Assembly: GCF_033100115.1 (NCBI RefSeq)
Contig: NZ_CP136910.1
Location: forward strand, 310,001-374,000
DNA length: 64,000 nt
Direction: 5' to 3'
Origin: Anaerocolumna sp. AGMB13020
GTDB taxonomy: Bacteria; Bacillota; Clostridia; Lachnospirales; Lachnospiraceae
Shown here: one piece after another, positions 36,743-44,446 of the stretch
Layout of the letters: each line of letters starts with the position of its first letter
Numbering within the stretch: the stretch's first letter is position 1
Translations under genes and position numbers: made by a program
The notes under the pieces: generated by a model
What the model was told of the DNA's origin: nothing
Databases searched by the model: none
Seen by the model: only the letters and a program-made list of their open reading frames with translations

Positions 36743-38389
36743 TTAAATAGTCTTTTTCTTATTTTTAAGGGTAAGTGATACGACAATTCCAATAGCAGCA
36801 ATAACGGCAGAGGCAATAAACATATTTGTATAGCCCTGATTTAAAACACTTTGAAAAGTCTTTTCAATCTCAGAAGACATTTCACCAATCACAGGTAATA
36901 CATACGTCTGCGCTTTCTCCGGAAGGAATTGCTTGAAAATATTCGTTAACTGGCTGACGATTGTTGTTACATCCGCATTTTGAAGAGATGCAAAGAGTTT
37001 TTCATTGCTACTTCCTCCGCCCGTACTCATAGCAGGGATCATATCTGCACCACCGGCTTTTGCAAAACCCGCCTGTAAGGTTTGCATCAGTTCAGACTGA
37101 ATATTTTTACTGGCATCTATGATAAATCCAATCATGAAACTTGGTGAAATAGTAACTCCAATGGAACGAATCAGGGACATGGTTGCAAGAGCAGTTGCTC
37201 CCTCTTCTTCCTTTACAGCACCTAAAATCAGATAATTCAAGGGAGGTCCCATGATAAATCCAACTCCGAATCCCATAAATGCGATACCAATCAATACCGC
37301 AGCAAGCGTTAAAGTCCTTGCTGCAATTAGACCTAATATCAAAGTCCCTGCCACAGTACAGGCAAAGCCCAGAATGAGCACAAGCTTAGCGCCCTTTTTA
37401 TCAAGCAGCTTACCACTTAGAGGAGATGCCACACCGGAAAATACCGCCAGCAAGGTTACCAGATAACCACCCGAACCCGTTTTAAATTTCAAAGTGTTTT
37501 CAGCAAACTGCGGCATATAAACCATTCCCATCATACCGATTCCAACAACAAAAGCAATAATAAAAATAGTTACTATCTCACGGTTCTTAAAGTATTTAAT
37601 GGACAAAACAGGGTCGGCTGCTCTTTTTTCTACCAGTATAAATACAGGGATTAATAGAATAAAAGCTATTAGGAATGGAAATACATTCTTTTGCTGTAAA
37701 CTCTTACCTACCGCAAAGAAATCAATATTTGTCAAGGCATATAATAAACTGGCAACAAGGGCAGCTAAAAGGAGAGCCCCTAAAATATCCAGTTTGTTTT
37801 TAACCGCCATCTTGGACTCCTCCATGGTACTTGCTAAAAACAGTGTTAAGATACAGATGGGAACGTTAATAAAGAAAATGAAACCCCAGTGATCCTGTCC
37901 GGCAATATCAATAATAGTACTTCCAAGGGTCGGTCCCACAATAGTGGCAACACCATAAACCGCACCAACCAACCCTAAGGCAGTGCCTCTTTTTTCAGGT
38001 GGAAAAGACTGACCGATTACCGTTGTTGCAATCGGCAGAATACCGCCTGCACCAATCGCCTGAATAACTCTTGCTATGAGTAAAAAAGTAAAGTTCCCAT
38101 AGAAATTACTAAACCCGCAAAGAGCAGAACCAATACCAAAGACAGCAATACCAAAAATATACATCTTCTTTCTGCCGATTATATCGGACAGCTTAGAACT
38201 AATAGGCATGGAAACCGCATAAACCAACGTGTAAATCGTTATCATCCAGGCACCTACACCTTTTGATACGGAAAAACTATTCTGAATGATTTCTCTTGCC
38301 GGGGATACAATCCCATTATCGATAGCCCCCATAAATATTCCTAATAAAAATAAAATTAAAATCAATGTGGTATTTTTTTTCTGCACCAT
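36743..38389 (-). CDS. MFS drug exporter of the DHA2 (14-helix) family
   Basis: A 548-residue membrane protein with about 14 hydrophobic segments. DHA2 hallmarks are FLLGIFMGAIDNGIVSPAREI (motif D1-like), SDIIGRKKMYIFGIAVFGIGSALCG (motif A) and LGLVGAVYGVATIVGPTLGS (motif C, antiporter). A non-hydrophobic stretch between late helices (about 430-515) is longer than usual. The start is the ATG at 38389; a further upstream ATG falls inside the TetR-type palindrome. It is a proton-coupled exporter of unknown drugs, downstream of a TetR repressor. Confidence 0.92.
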   Translation of the reverse strand: MVQKKNTTLILILFLLGIFMGAIDNGIVSPAREIIQNSFSVSKGVGAWMITIYTLVYAVSMPISSKLSDIIGRKKMYIFGIAVFGIGSALCGFSNFYGNFTFLLIARVIQAIGAGGILPIATTVIGQSFPPEKRGTALGLVGAVYGVATIVGPTLGSTIIDIAGQDHWGFIFFINVPICILTLFLASTMEESKMAVKNKLDILGALLLAALVASLLYALTNIDFFAVGKSLQQKNVFPFLIAFILLIPVFILVEKRAADPVLSIKYFKNREIVTIFIIAFVVGIGMMGMVYMPQFAENTLKFKTGSGGYLVTLLAVFSGVASPLSGKLLDKKGAKLVLILGFACTVAGTLILGLIAARTLTLAAVLIGIAFMGFGVGFIMGPPLNYLILGAVKEEEGATALATMSLIRSIGVTISPSFMIGFIIDASKNIQSELMQTLQAGFAKAGGADMIPAMSTGGGSSNEKLFASLQNADVTTIVSQLTNIFKQFLPEKAQTYVLPVIGEMSSEIEKTFQSVLNQGYTNMFIASAVIAAIGIVVSLTLKNKKKTI

Positions 38390-38403
38390 ACTACGTCCCT
38401 TTC

Positions 38404-38416
38404 TGAACATTGTTCA
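38404..38416. promoter_or_regulatory. TetR-type operator at the MFS gene
   Basis: TGAAC-ATT-GTTCA, perfect 5-bp arms, 15 bases before the MFS start. The same TGAAC-N3-GTTCA core occurs at 39030-39048 upstream of the TetR gene, so one regulator probably binds both. Confidence 0.6.
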
Positions 38417-38440
38417 TTTAAAATCAAAAAAATTAAGTTT

Positions 38441-38466
38441 CTCCTATAGTAAGCACTCTATAGGAG
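38441..38466 (-). terminator. Hairpin at the end of the TetR gene
   Basis: CTCCTATAG (38441-38449) and CTATAGGAG (38458-38466) form a perfect 9-bp stem that overlaps the TetR stop codon. On the minus strand a T-run follows about 8 bases later. It may partly terminate readthrough from the TetR gene into the MFS gene. Confidence 0.4.
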
Positions 38467-39018
38467 ATAACTCTTTAAGATCATTTCAAAAGTTTCATAT
38501 TTAAATTGTTTCATCTGTGCAATCAGCATAAAATTCTGAACAATAAAACTAGCGAGCTCTCTGTCATTGATTTCCTGATTATCTGCACTTCCTTTCTTTT
38601 CCTTATGACTTATTATGGCTTTCTCCAGAGTATCAACAAATAAATCAACAACTTCCTGTTTTTGCTTATGATGCTCTTTTGTCATCCCCTTTTCATTGTT
38701 GTTTAATTTGAGCCAGGTATCTTTAAAGATATCAAGAAAAGACTCTAATATGGTATAGATTCTCTTAAACTTAGCAAATAACTCACAGTCTTCCTGCTCA
38801 GCCTCTTGGATTGCAGCAACAAATTCTAACCAGTATTGGTACATCAGCTCAGACATTAAAGTATCTTTCGTGGGAAAATAATTATAGATCGTACCGACTG
38901 CTATTCCAGACGCCTTTGCCACTTCCCGCATGCTTAACTTTCTATAACCTTTTGAAAGAATAATTACTTTTGCTTCTTTTAGGATTGTTTCTTTTAAATC
39001 ATCGTATATCTTTGGCAT
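38458..39018 (-). CDS. TetR/AcrR family repressor
   Basis: 186 residues. The N-terminal helix-turn-helix is intact: LSMREVAKASGIAVGTIYNYFPTKDTLMSEL (about residues 23-53). The all-helical C-terminal domain senses a ligand. GGGAGA precedes the ATG by four bases. It is 68 bases upstream of the MFS exporter on the same strand and both have the same palindrome, so it probably represses itself and the pump. Confidence 0.92.
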   Translation of the reverse strand: MPKIYDDLKETILKEAKVIILSKGYRKLSMREVAKASGIAVGTIYNYFPTKDTLMSELMYQYWLEFVAAIQEAEQEDCELFAKFKRIYTILESFLDIFKDTWLKLNNNEKGMTKEHHKQKQEVVDLFVDTLEKAIISHKEKKGSADNQEINDRELASFIVQNFMLIAQMKQFKYETFEMILKSYLL

Positions 39019-39029
39019 GTTATCTCCCT

Positions 39030-39048
39030 TTATGAACTATGTTCATAA
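39030..39048. promoter_or_regulatory. TetR-type operator at the tetR gene
   Basis: TTATGAAC-TAT-GTTCATAA, perfect 8-bp arms, lying 12 bases before the TetR start codon. Confidence 0.7.
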
Positions 39049-39079
39049 TAACTCTTACCAATTCATTTTGCAAGATTTA

Positions 39080-39319
39080 TTATAAGAATTTTATTTCTTT
39101 ATAGATTCCATTATCTCTGTTAATATTTACAATTGTATCTTCTTCTGGCTGTGATAACAACTTTCTTCTCAAGTTCCGCAATATAACCGCTCCACCGCTG
39201 TCTCTAGCTGCAATCGCTAAAGGCATCACGAAAATGAAAACCCTATGCTCTTCATAATCAGGATAAACGTTGATTAATTTTAGAATTCTTTCTGGACTAT
39301 CACATTTGAGGCATTTCAT
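39080..39319 (-). CDS. Hypothetical 79-residue protein
   Basis: The frame starts at an ATG with no clear ribosome-binding site and encodes MKCLKCDSPERILKLINVYP and a central AARDSGGAVILRNLRRKLLS. It has a CxxC near the N-terminus. The residue mix is protein-like but no family is recognised. It lies next to other decayed fragments on the same strand (39344-39591), so it may be part of the same eroded region. Confidence 0.35.
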   Translation of the reverse strand: MKCLKCDSPERILKLINVYPDYEEHRVFIFVMPLAIAARDSGGAVILRNLRRKLLSQPEEDTIVNINRDNGIYKEIKFL

Positions 39320-39416
39320 AGTATACTGTATATTAAATTCGTATCAAGTAAATAGGAAAACAATAAGTTGATTCTTTATGATTACTAAAACCGACTCATT
39401 TTCTTCAAAATTATAA

Positions 39417-39591
39417 TCAACCATATCCTGTGGTTTCAATTTCAAAAATTCCTTTTATATCAGCATGTATTGCACCGAATTGCCTATGATAGTTAATTGG
39501 GGAATCTTTATCTGAAGCATAATCATAAAAATGTTTAATTTACAGAATGCAAAAGTTGAACTGACCATAATTTCCCAAAAACGTATTTCAT
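39417..39591 (-). pseudogene. Frameshifted small gene remnant
   Basis: AAGGAG (39600-39605) precedes ATG at 39591; the first frame (MKYVFGKLWSVQLLHSVN) ends at a TAA after 18 codons. A coding-like stretch, HFYDYASDKDSPINYHRQFG to IFEIETTGYG, then runs in another frame to a TGA at 39417-39419. A third overlapping frame, 39344-39445, gives KLKPQDMVDYNFEENESVLV. I read this as an eroded gene of unknown family. The rest of 39320-39700 shows no gene. Confidence 0.35.
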
Positions 39592-39701
39592 TTAAAAATC
39601 TCCTTATCCGTATAAAATTATATTATTCTATATTCATGTGTATAATCGCTAAATATATTCTCAAAATTAGTTGTACTTAGGATAACAAAGTAAATGAAAT
39701 C

Positions 39702-39738
39702 TTGATATTTAGCGTTAAAACGAATATAATCGTTTTAA
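39702..39738 (+). promoter_or_regulatory. Promoter with palindrome over the -10 for the plus-strand cassette
   Basis: TTGATA (39702-39707), 17-base spacer, TATAAT (39725-39730). The inverted repeat TTAAAACGA (39715-39723) and TCGTTTTAA (39730-39738) surrounds the -10 box, so a repressor could control the cassette. No regulator gene is adjacent. Confidence 0.7.
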
Positions 39739-39765
39739 TGAAACTTCCCTTATGAGGTATCCAAC

Positions 39766-39909
39766 ATGAAAGGATATGTAAGAGCGGGAAACTGCAAAAC
39801 AATGACATATTATGGACAGATGCAGTATCTTAGCAAATCGGGCCGTATAAAAGGCACAATTAAGTTCGGTACTTCTTTGGCTATTTCTGAAAAACAGCCA
39901 AACCAGTAA
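39766..39909 (+). CDS. Small ORF heading the plus-strand cassette
   Basis: Forty-seven residues (MKGYVRAGNCKTMTYYGQMQ at the start), ATG at 39766 about 30 bases after the predicted transcription start. GAGG lies eight bases before it. It is followed by a direct repeat of CAGCCAAACCAG around its stop codon. It could be a small first gene or a leader ORF, or a truncated remnant. No family is recognised. Confidence 0.4.
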   Translation: MKGYVRAGNCKTMTYYGQMQYLSKSGRIKGTIKFGTSLAISEKQPNQ

Positions 39910-39995
39910 GCAGCCAAACCAGCACGCACGGAAAAATTGAAATCCGGACGTAAAACATAAACAAGCGAGTAAAATAAAGTGGAGAAAAAACGTCT

Positions 39996-40934
39996 ATGAA
40001 TAAATATATGCTTAACGCTTTGAAAACATTTTCACATGTGGATATAAAGAAAAATTATAAACTGATACGTCAGGCGTATATCATCGCTAAAAAACCGCGC
40101 ATAAAATTAACCTATCAAACGTGGGATTTTTACATAAAAAATAGTGGGCATAACATCCCTATAAGGATATTTTCGCCGGTAAGCAAAAAGATAGAGGGTC
40201 TTGCCCTTAAAAAATATCCTGCTATCGTTTTTTTACATGGCGGTGGGTGGGTCATGGAAGATGTGGACACTTACGAAAAAACCTGTCTGACGATTGCCCG
40301 GCAGACAGGTCATATAGTGGTTGCGGTTGATTACCGTCTCGCGCCGGAAAATCCGTTTCCCGCTGCGCTTATGGATTGTTATAAGGTTGTGCGTACGGTC
40401 ATACGGTGGCATAAGATGTCAGGCATTCCTCACAAGATTACTCTAATGGGCGACAGCGCCGGAGGTAATCTTGCCGCAGCGGTTTCTTTGCTTATGCGTA
40501 ACAAGGGTGAAAAAACCGTTGACAGGCAAATTTTGATTTATCCTGTCACATATAATAACCATACAGAAACCTCTCCCTTTCCGTCTGTTATTGAAAACGG
40601 AACAGATTACATACTGACGTCAAAACATATGTGTGATTATATGGACTTGTATTGCGAAAAGGCGGAAAACCGAGAAAGTCCATATTGCGCGCCGCTTTTG
40701 GCTGGTGATTTTTCTAGCCAGCCGGAAACGCTGATTATTACGGCGCAATATGACCCTTTGCGGGATGAGGGCGAAGAATACGGACGTAAACTTAAGGAAG
40801 CGGGAAACTCCGTGATTGTCCATAGGGTAAAAGATGCCATGCATGGTTATTTTACATTGTCTGTAAATTATTCGGCGGTAAAAGAGAGCTATCATATAAT
40901 AAATCAATTTTTAAGGGGAGAGCAAGTCAAATGA
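39996..40934 (+). CDS. Alpha/beta hydrolase of the HSL/Aes esterase family
   Basis: A 312-residue esterase-like enzyme without a signal peptide. The oxyanion motif HGGGW is at residues 81-85, followed by VAVDYRLAPENPFPAAL. The nucleophile is S154 in GDSAGGNLAA, with the acid in AQYDPLRDEGEEY and the histidine in DAMHGYF. It hydrolyses short acyl esters of unknown kind. GGAGA precedes the start. Its stop overlaps the next start by 4 bases (ATGA), so it is coupled to the acyltransferase. GCG, CGC and GCC codons appear more often than in neighbouring genes, hinting at transfer. Confidence 0.92.
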   Translation: MNKYMLNALKTFSHVDIKKNYKLIRQAYIIAKKPRIKLTYQTWDFYIKNSGHNIPIRIFSPVSKKIEGLALKKYPAIVFLHGGGWVMEDVDTYEKTCLTIARQTGHIVVAVDYRLAPENPFPAALMDCYKVVRTVIRWHKMSGIPHKITLMGDSAGGNLAAAVSLLMRNKGEKTVDRQILIYPVTYNNHTETSPFPSVIENGTDYILTSKHMCDYMDLYCEKAENRESPYCAPLLAGDFSSQPETLIITAQYDPLRDEGEEYGRKLKEAGNSVIVHRVKDAMHGYFTLSVNYSAVKESYHIINQFLRGEQVK

Positions 40935-42211
40935 GTGGACCGGCTAAAAAGGCGTGGCATAAGCTTGACAACGCCGCTAAAATTTTCCCTCCCACCAGCA
41001 GTAAGTCGGATACATGGGTTTTCCGTTTTAGCTGTGAGTTATGGGAGAAGGTGGACGAAAATATACTGCAATCAGCATTAGACCGTACAATGAAGGATTT
41101 CCCGAGTTTTAGCTATGTGCTGAAACGCGGTATGTTTTGGTACTATTTAGAGCAAAGTGAAATCCGTCCGATTGTCCGCAAAGAGGATACCCCTCCGTGC
41201 AGTACGGTTTATCTTGACCGCAAGAGACTTCTGTTCGACGTTACATGGTATGGCAGAAGAATCAATCTTGAAGTATATCACGTCCTGGCCGACGGAACAG
41301 GTGCTCTGCAATTTTTGAAGACACTTACGCTGCATTATCTAAAGCTCGCGCACCCTGATACTATGGGTAATGTTTCCGGCATTGATTACGACGCTTCCGA
41401 TTCACAGAAAATGAGTGACAGTTTTAATAAATACTATGACCGGCGCAAAGATTCCGGCGTTTTAAAAAACCCAACAGCTTATCAGATTAAAGGCGCGAAG
41501 GAAGCGGAATGGCGCCTGAATATTATAGAAGGAAGCGTTTCCGCAAAGGCACTTCTAGACAAAGCCCGCGAATATGAAACAACAGCTACGGTATTTATAA
41601 CTGCGCTGCTTATTCGGGCAATCTATGGTGAAATGAGCGTACACAGCAGGAGAAAGCCTGTAGTTATAAATGTTCCTGTTAACCTGCGAAATTACTTCGA
41701 CTCAAAATCGGTGAGGAATTTTTTTAGCCTAATCGAGATAAAATACAGCTTTGATGATGGTAAAGATAAGCTTGAAGATATTATAAAATGCTCAAAGGAA
41801 TGTTTAGCAGAGCATCTTAACGAAGAATACCTGCAAGCCCGCCTGAATAAGCTAATCAGCTTTGAACGCAACTATTTTATACGCCCGATACCATTGACAC
41901 TCAAAAATATTTTTATGAAAATTGCATACTCTTTCACGGTGCGCGAGTCTACAGCCTCGGTTTCAAATATGGGGAAAATCAGTATGCCAGACGAAGCAAA
42001 GCAATATATCAAGTTGTTTGACATCTTTAGCAGTACAGAAAAGCTCCAAATCTGTATTTGTTCCTATGAGGATAACATGAATATCAGTTTCACCTCTCCA
42101 TTTGTCAGTACGGATATACAGCGCGATTTTTTCCGGCAGTTGACCAAAATGGGGATAGCTGTTGAAATATCCGCAAATAATTTAAGGGGGAAACAGGATG
42201 AAAATGTGTGA
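40931..42211 (+). CDS. Condensation/alcohol acetyltransferase-like acyltransferase
   Basis: A 426-residue protein of the CoA-dependent acyltransferase superfamily (alcohol acetyltransferase, NRPS condensation). The catalytic HxxxDG motif is HVLADG at residues 117-122. The second half has the expected INVPVNLRNYFDSKSVRNFF segment (the NxxPxxLR region). It may transfer an acyl group to an alcohol or glycan hydroxyl. It is translationally coupled to both neighbours. The esterase upstream could act on the same acyl product. The substrate is not predictable. Confidence 0.8.
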   Translation: MSGPAKKAWHKLDNAAKIFPPTSSKSDTWVFRFSCELWEKVDENILQSALDRTMKDFPSFSYVLKRGMFWYYLEQSEIRPIVRKEDTPPCSTVYLDRKRLLFDVTWYGRRINLEVYHVLADGTGALQFLKTLTLHYLKLAHPDTMGNVSGIDYDASDSQKMSDSFNKYYDRRKDSGVLKNPTAYQIKGAKEAEWRLNIIEGSVSAKALLDKAREYETTATVFITALLIRAIYGEMSVHSRRKPVVINVPVNLRNYFDSKSVRNFFSLIEIKYSFDDGKDKLEDIIKCSKECLAEHLNEEYLQARLNKLISFERNYFIRPIPLTLKNIFMKIAYSFTVRESTASVSNMGKISMPDEAKQYIKLFDIFSSTEKLQICICSYEDNMNISFTSPFVSTDIQRDFFRQLTKMGIAVEISANNLRGKQDENV

Positions 42212-42863
42212 AAAATGCGCCGTGTCGGTATCAGGCGGTTTTGAGAAATGTCCATTGTGTCAAAATGCGCTCGTAAGCGAAACACAAAACGAATATGAAC
42301 CTTTTCCTTTTATACCACTTGTAATAAATAAACACAGTCTGCTGCTCCGTTTATTAATGCTATGCTCAGTGGCAGTAGTCATTATTTCCTTTACAGTTAA
42401 TTGGATGCTGCCCCAGAGCGGTTTTTGGTCTCTGTTTGTAGTTGCGGGAGTGGCTTGTGTATGGCTCAGTCTGTTGACCGCCATTCGCAAGCGACATAAT
42501 ATTTTAAAAAATTTATCTTATCAGGTAACTATTATAAGTATTTTGTCTGTATTGTGGGACGTCTTTACGGGCTGGCACGGCTGGTCTGTCGATTATGTCA
42601 TTCCGATTGCCTTTGCCTCTGTCATGACGGCAACGGCGATTCTTGCCCGTATTCTTAAAATGCCGACAGAAACTTATATGGTTTACAGTGTCCTGCTCAT
42701 ACTCTATGGGATTATTCCGGCAATTTTTGTATTGAGCGGACTTAGCACAATCATATATCCGTCGTTGATATGTGTAGCAGGCAGTCTTTTATCGCTTGCA
42801 GCATTGCTGATATTTGAAAGCAGAAATATGATAGAGGAATTGAAACGCCGTCTACATTTATAG
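42198..42863 (+). CDS. DUF6320-type membrane protein with zinc ribbon
   Basis: 221 residues. The N-terminus has a zinc ribbon (CEKCAVSVSGGFEKCPLC), followed by about six transmembrane helices (LLRLLMLCSVAVVIISF onward) and a basic C-terminus ELKRRLHL. The arrangement matches DUF6320 proteins that occur next to the same acyltransferase type. It overlaps that gene by 14 bases. It may anchor the complex at the membrane, but its function is unknown. Confidence 0.75.
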   Translation: MKMCEKCAVSVSGGFEKCPLCQNALVSETQNEYEPFPFIPLVINKHSLLLRLLMLCSVAVVIISFTVNWMLPQSGFWSLFVVAGVACVWLSLLTAIRKRHNILKNLSYQVTIISILSVLWDVFTGWHGWSVDYVIPIAFASVMTATAILARILKMPTETYMVYSVLLILYGIIPAIFVLSGLSTIIYPSLICVAGSLLSLAALLIFESRNMIEELKRRLHL

Positions 42864-42865
42864 TT

Positions 42866-42990
42866 TTGTTTGTACGCTTTACCATCTGGCTTCCTCGCAA
42901 TCACCCACGACACCCTTGCCATTGGCTATATCCTTCCCACTACCGATCGGATTCAGGACTTACACCCGTTGAAACATGCGCCCGCCAGGA
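42866..42990 (-). mobile_element. Group II intron 5' remnant
   Basis: On the minus strand the stretch reads GGGCGCATGTTTC, GGGTGTAAGTCCTGA, then AATGGCAAGGGTGTCGTGGG and GAGGAAGCCAGATGG, GCGTACAAAC. This order is that of the 5' domain I of bacterial group II introns. The rest of the intron, including the reverse transcriptase, is missing; sequence stops abruptly 3 bases from the DUF6320 stop codon. It marks a former mobile-element junction at the right end of the cassette. Confidence 0.5.
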
Positions 42991-43004
42991 AGCCCAACGT
43001 AAAA

Positions 43005-43032
43005 GGAGTTGTCAGCCGCAACTGACAACTCC
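43005..43032 (-). terminator. Terminator of tRNA-Ser
   Basis: GGAGTTGTCAG (43005-43015) pairs perfectly over 11 bp with CTGACAACTCC (43022-43032); on the minus strand the stem is followed by TTTT. It lies 54 bases past the tRNA 3' end. Confidence 0.75.
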
Positions 43033-43086
43033 CTCCATAACAATAGGTTTCAACCTTTTCAAAGCTGACCCATTGGAATACACTGA

Positions 43087-43171
43087 CGGAGAGTTAGGGA
43101 TTCGAACCCTAGGTACCGGTAGGTACACTGGTTTTCGAGACCAGCTCCTTAGGCCACTCGGACAACTCTCC
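43087..43171 (-). tRNA. tRNA-Ser(CGA)
   Basis: On the minus strand the acceptor arm is GGAGAGT paired with ACTCTCC. The D-arm is TCCGAGTGGCCTAAGGA, the anticodon arm is CTGGT-CTCGAAA-ACCAG (anticodon CGA), a long variable arm (GTACC/GGTAC) marks class II, and the T-arm has GGTTCGAATCC. Discriminator base is G, as in serine tRNAs. CCA is not encoded. Confidence 0.95.
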
Positions 43172-43185
43172 ATATATATTTAATC

Positions 43186-43219
43186 TTTCACATTCCGATG
43201 AGATAACAGGAATGTGAAA
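43186..43219. repeat. Hairpin between holA and tRNA-Ser
   Basis: TTTCACATTCC (43186-43196) and GGAATGTGAAA (43209-43219) form a perfect 11-bp stem. No T-run follows, so it may be a processing or stability element in a shared holA-tRNA transcript. Confidence 0.4.
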
Positions 43220-43251
43220 TAATTAATCAATAATTTTACTAATTTTTGCAA

Positions 43252-44229
43252 CTATGCAGCACTGAATTTGACAATAATCAACTCGACTGCTATGGTATCC
43301 TGCATTCTTCCGGTTTTCACCTGTTCTTCTGTATCGATACAGGAGGTTAAAGCTTCTTTCAGGGTCTTCTCCGTATAATTACGGCATTGGTTAACATATT
43401 TCGTGATTGTAAACGGCATTAATCCTGTTTTTTCAGCAATTCTGTTATTCTGAAAACCCAGAGCCAATAAGCTCTTAACCTGCAATAATATATTGAACTG
43501 CCTGGATATCAGATACATGATGGACATTGGTTTTTCTTTTAGTGCCAACAGATCATAATAAAGCTCCAGCGCCTGTTTCTGCTTCTTATTACCAATTGCC
43601 TCAACCATCTGAAAAATCTTTCCGGATATTTGTGTGGTACATACCTCTTCGATATCCTGAACTGTTATAACCTCTCTCTCACCAGAATAACAGACAAGCT
43701 TTTCTATCTCATTGCTGATGTTATCCATATCTGTACCCGTCTTACTTAGAAGATATAAAATGCTCTCTTCCGTAATCTTCTTTTGATCCTGTTTAAGCAA
43801 AGAAGCAATCCACAGCTTTAAATTGGCTTCATCCATAGCATTCATTTCAGAAATGGTTCCGTTATCTTTTATCGCCTTATACAACCGATTTCTTTTGTCA
43901 ATCTCTGCTTCTATAAATATGATGTGTGTGGTTTCAGGTATCTGTTTTATATAATCTGCCAAATCATTCTGGCTTTTGAATAGACCACTGTTCTCAATAA
44001 TTATCAGACGTTTGTCACTGAAAAAAGGAAGTGTCTCTGCTGCCTCCTTCACTTTCACCGTATCTACTCCTTTTCCTTCAAAATAAGAGTAGTTCATATC
44101 ATCCTCACCAGGTAATATTGCTGTTTTCAACTTCTCCTTATAGAGACGTTTGAGATAATTCTCTGTGCCGTATAAGAGATAAACCGGTTTAAATTGTGAA
44201 AGTCTGATATGTTCTTTAATATTCTTCAT
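43252..44229 (-). CDS. holA: DNA polymerase III subunit delta
   Basis: A 325-residue clamp-loader subunit that opens the beta clamp. Recognisable parts are VYLLYGTENYLKRLYKEKLK at the start, LPFFSDKRLIIIENSGLF (beta-interaction region), QIPETTHIIFIEAEIDKRNRLYKAI, and the collar-domain block LYYDLLALKEKPMSIMYLISRQF. The start is the ATG at 44229 after AGGTG; the open frame extends to 44373 with unrelated residues. It is followed by tRNA-Ser. The upstream gap 44230-44446 shows nothing further. Confidence 0.93.
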   Translation of the reverse strand: MKNIKEHIRLSQFKPVYLLYGTENYLKRLYKEKLKTAILPGEDDMNYSYFEGKGVDTVKVKEAAETLPFFSDKRLIIIENSGLFKSQNDLADYIKQIPETTHIIFIEAEIDKRNRLYKAIKDNGTISEMNAMDEANLKLWIASLLKQDQKKITEESILYLLSKTGTDMDNISNEIEKLVCYSGEREVITVQDIEEVCTTQISGKIFQMVEAIGNKKQKQALELYYDLLALKEKPMSIMYLISRQFNILLQVKSLLALGFQNNRIAEKTGLMPFTITKYVNQCRNYTEKTLKEALTSCIDTEEQVKTGRMQDTIAVELIIVKFSAA

Positions 44230-44446
44230 ATTACACCTATGCTTTTCGCGATCCCATTCAAGCACTACCCATGTAGAAAGAAATGACTGCCTGATAAATA
44301 ATAATTTTAGTAGTTTGCTGACACCTGACAATCCATCTGTCATAAAACCACTTCTTTTTTTGGTTACTGACAACCTAGTATATTTTACTAAGAATTGCCG
44401 TTAAAGGCAAGAACTATTTTATTGTTTGGAATAAATATTATCTTTT

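Noticed and set aside
42866..43183. 105-codon plus-strand open frame after DUF6320
   Set aside because: It crosses the group II intron remnant, the terminator and tRNA-Ser on the opposite strand, so it is a chance open frame.
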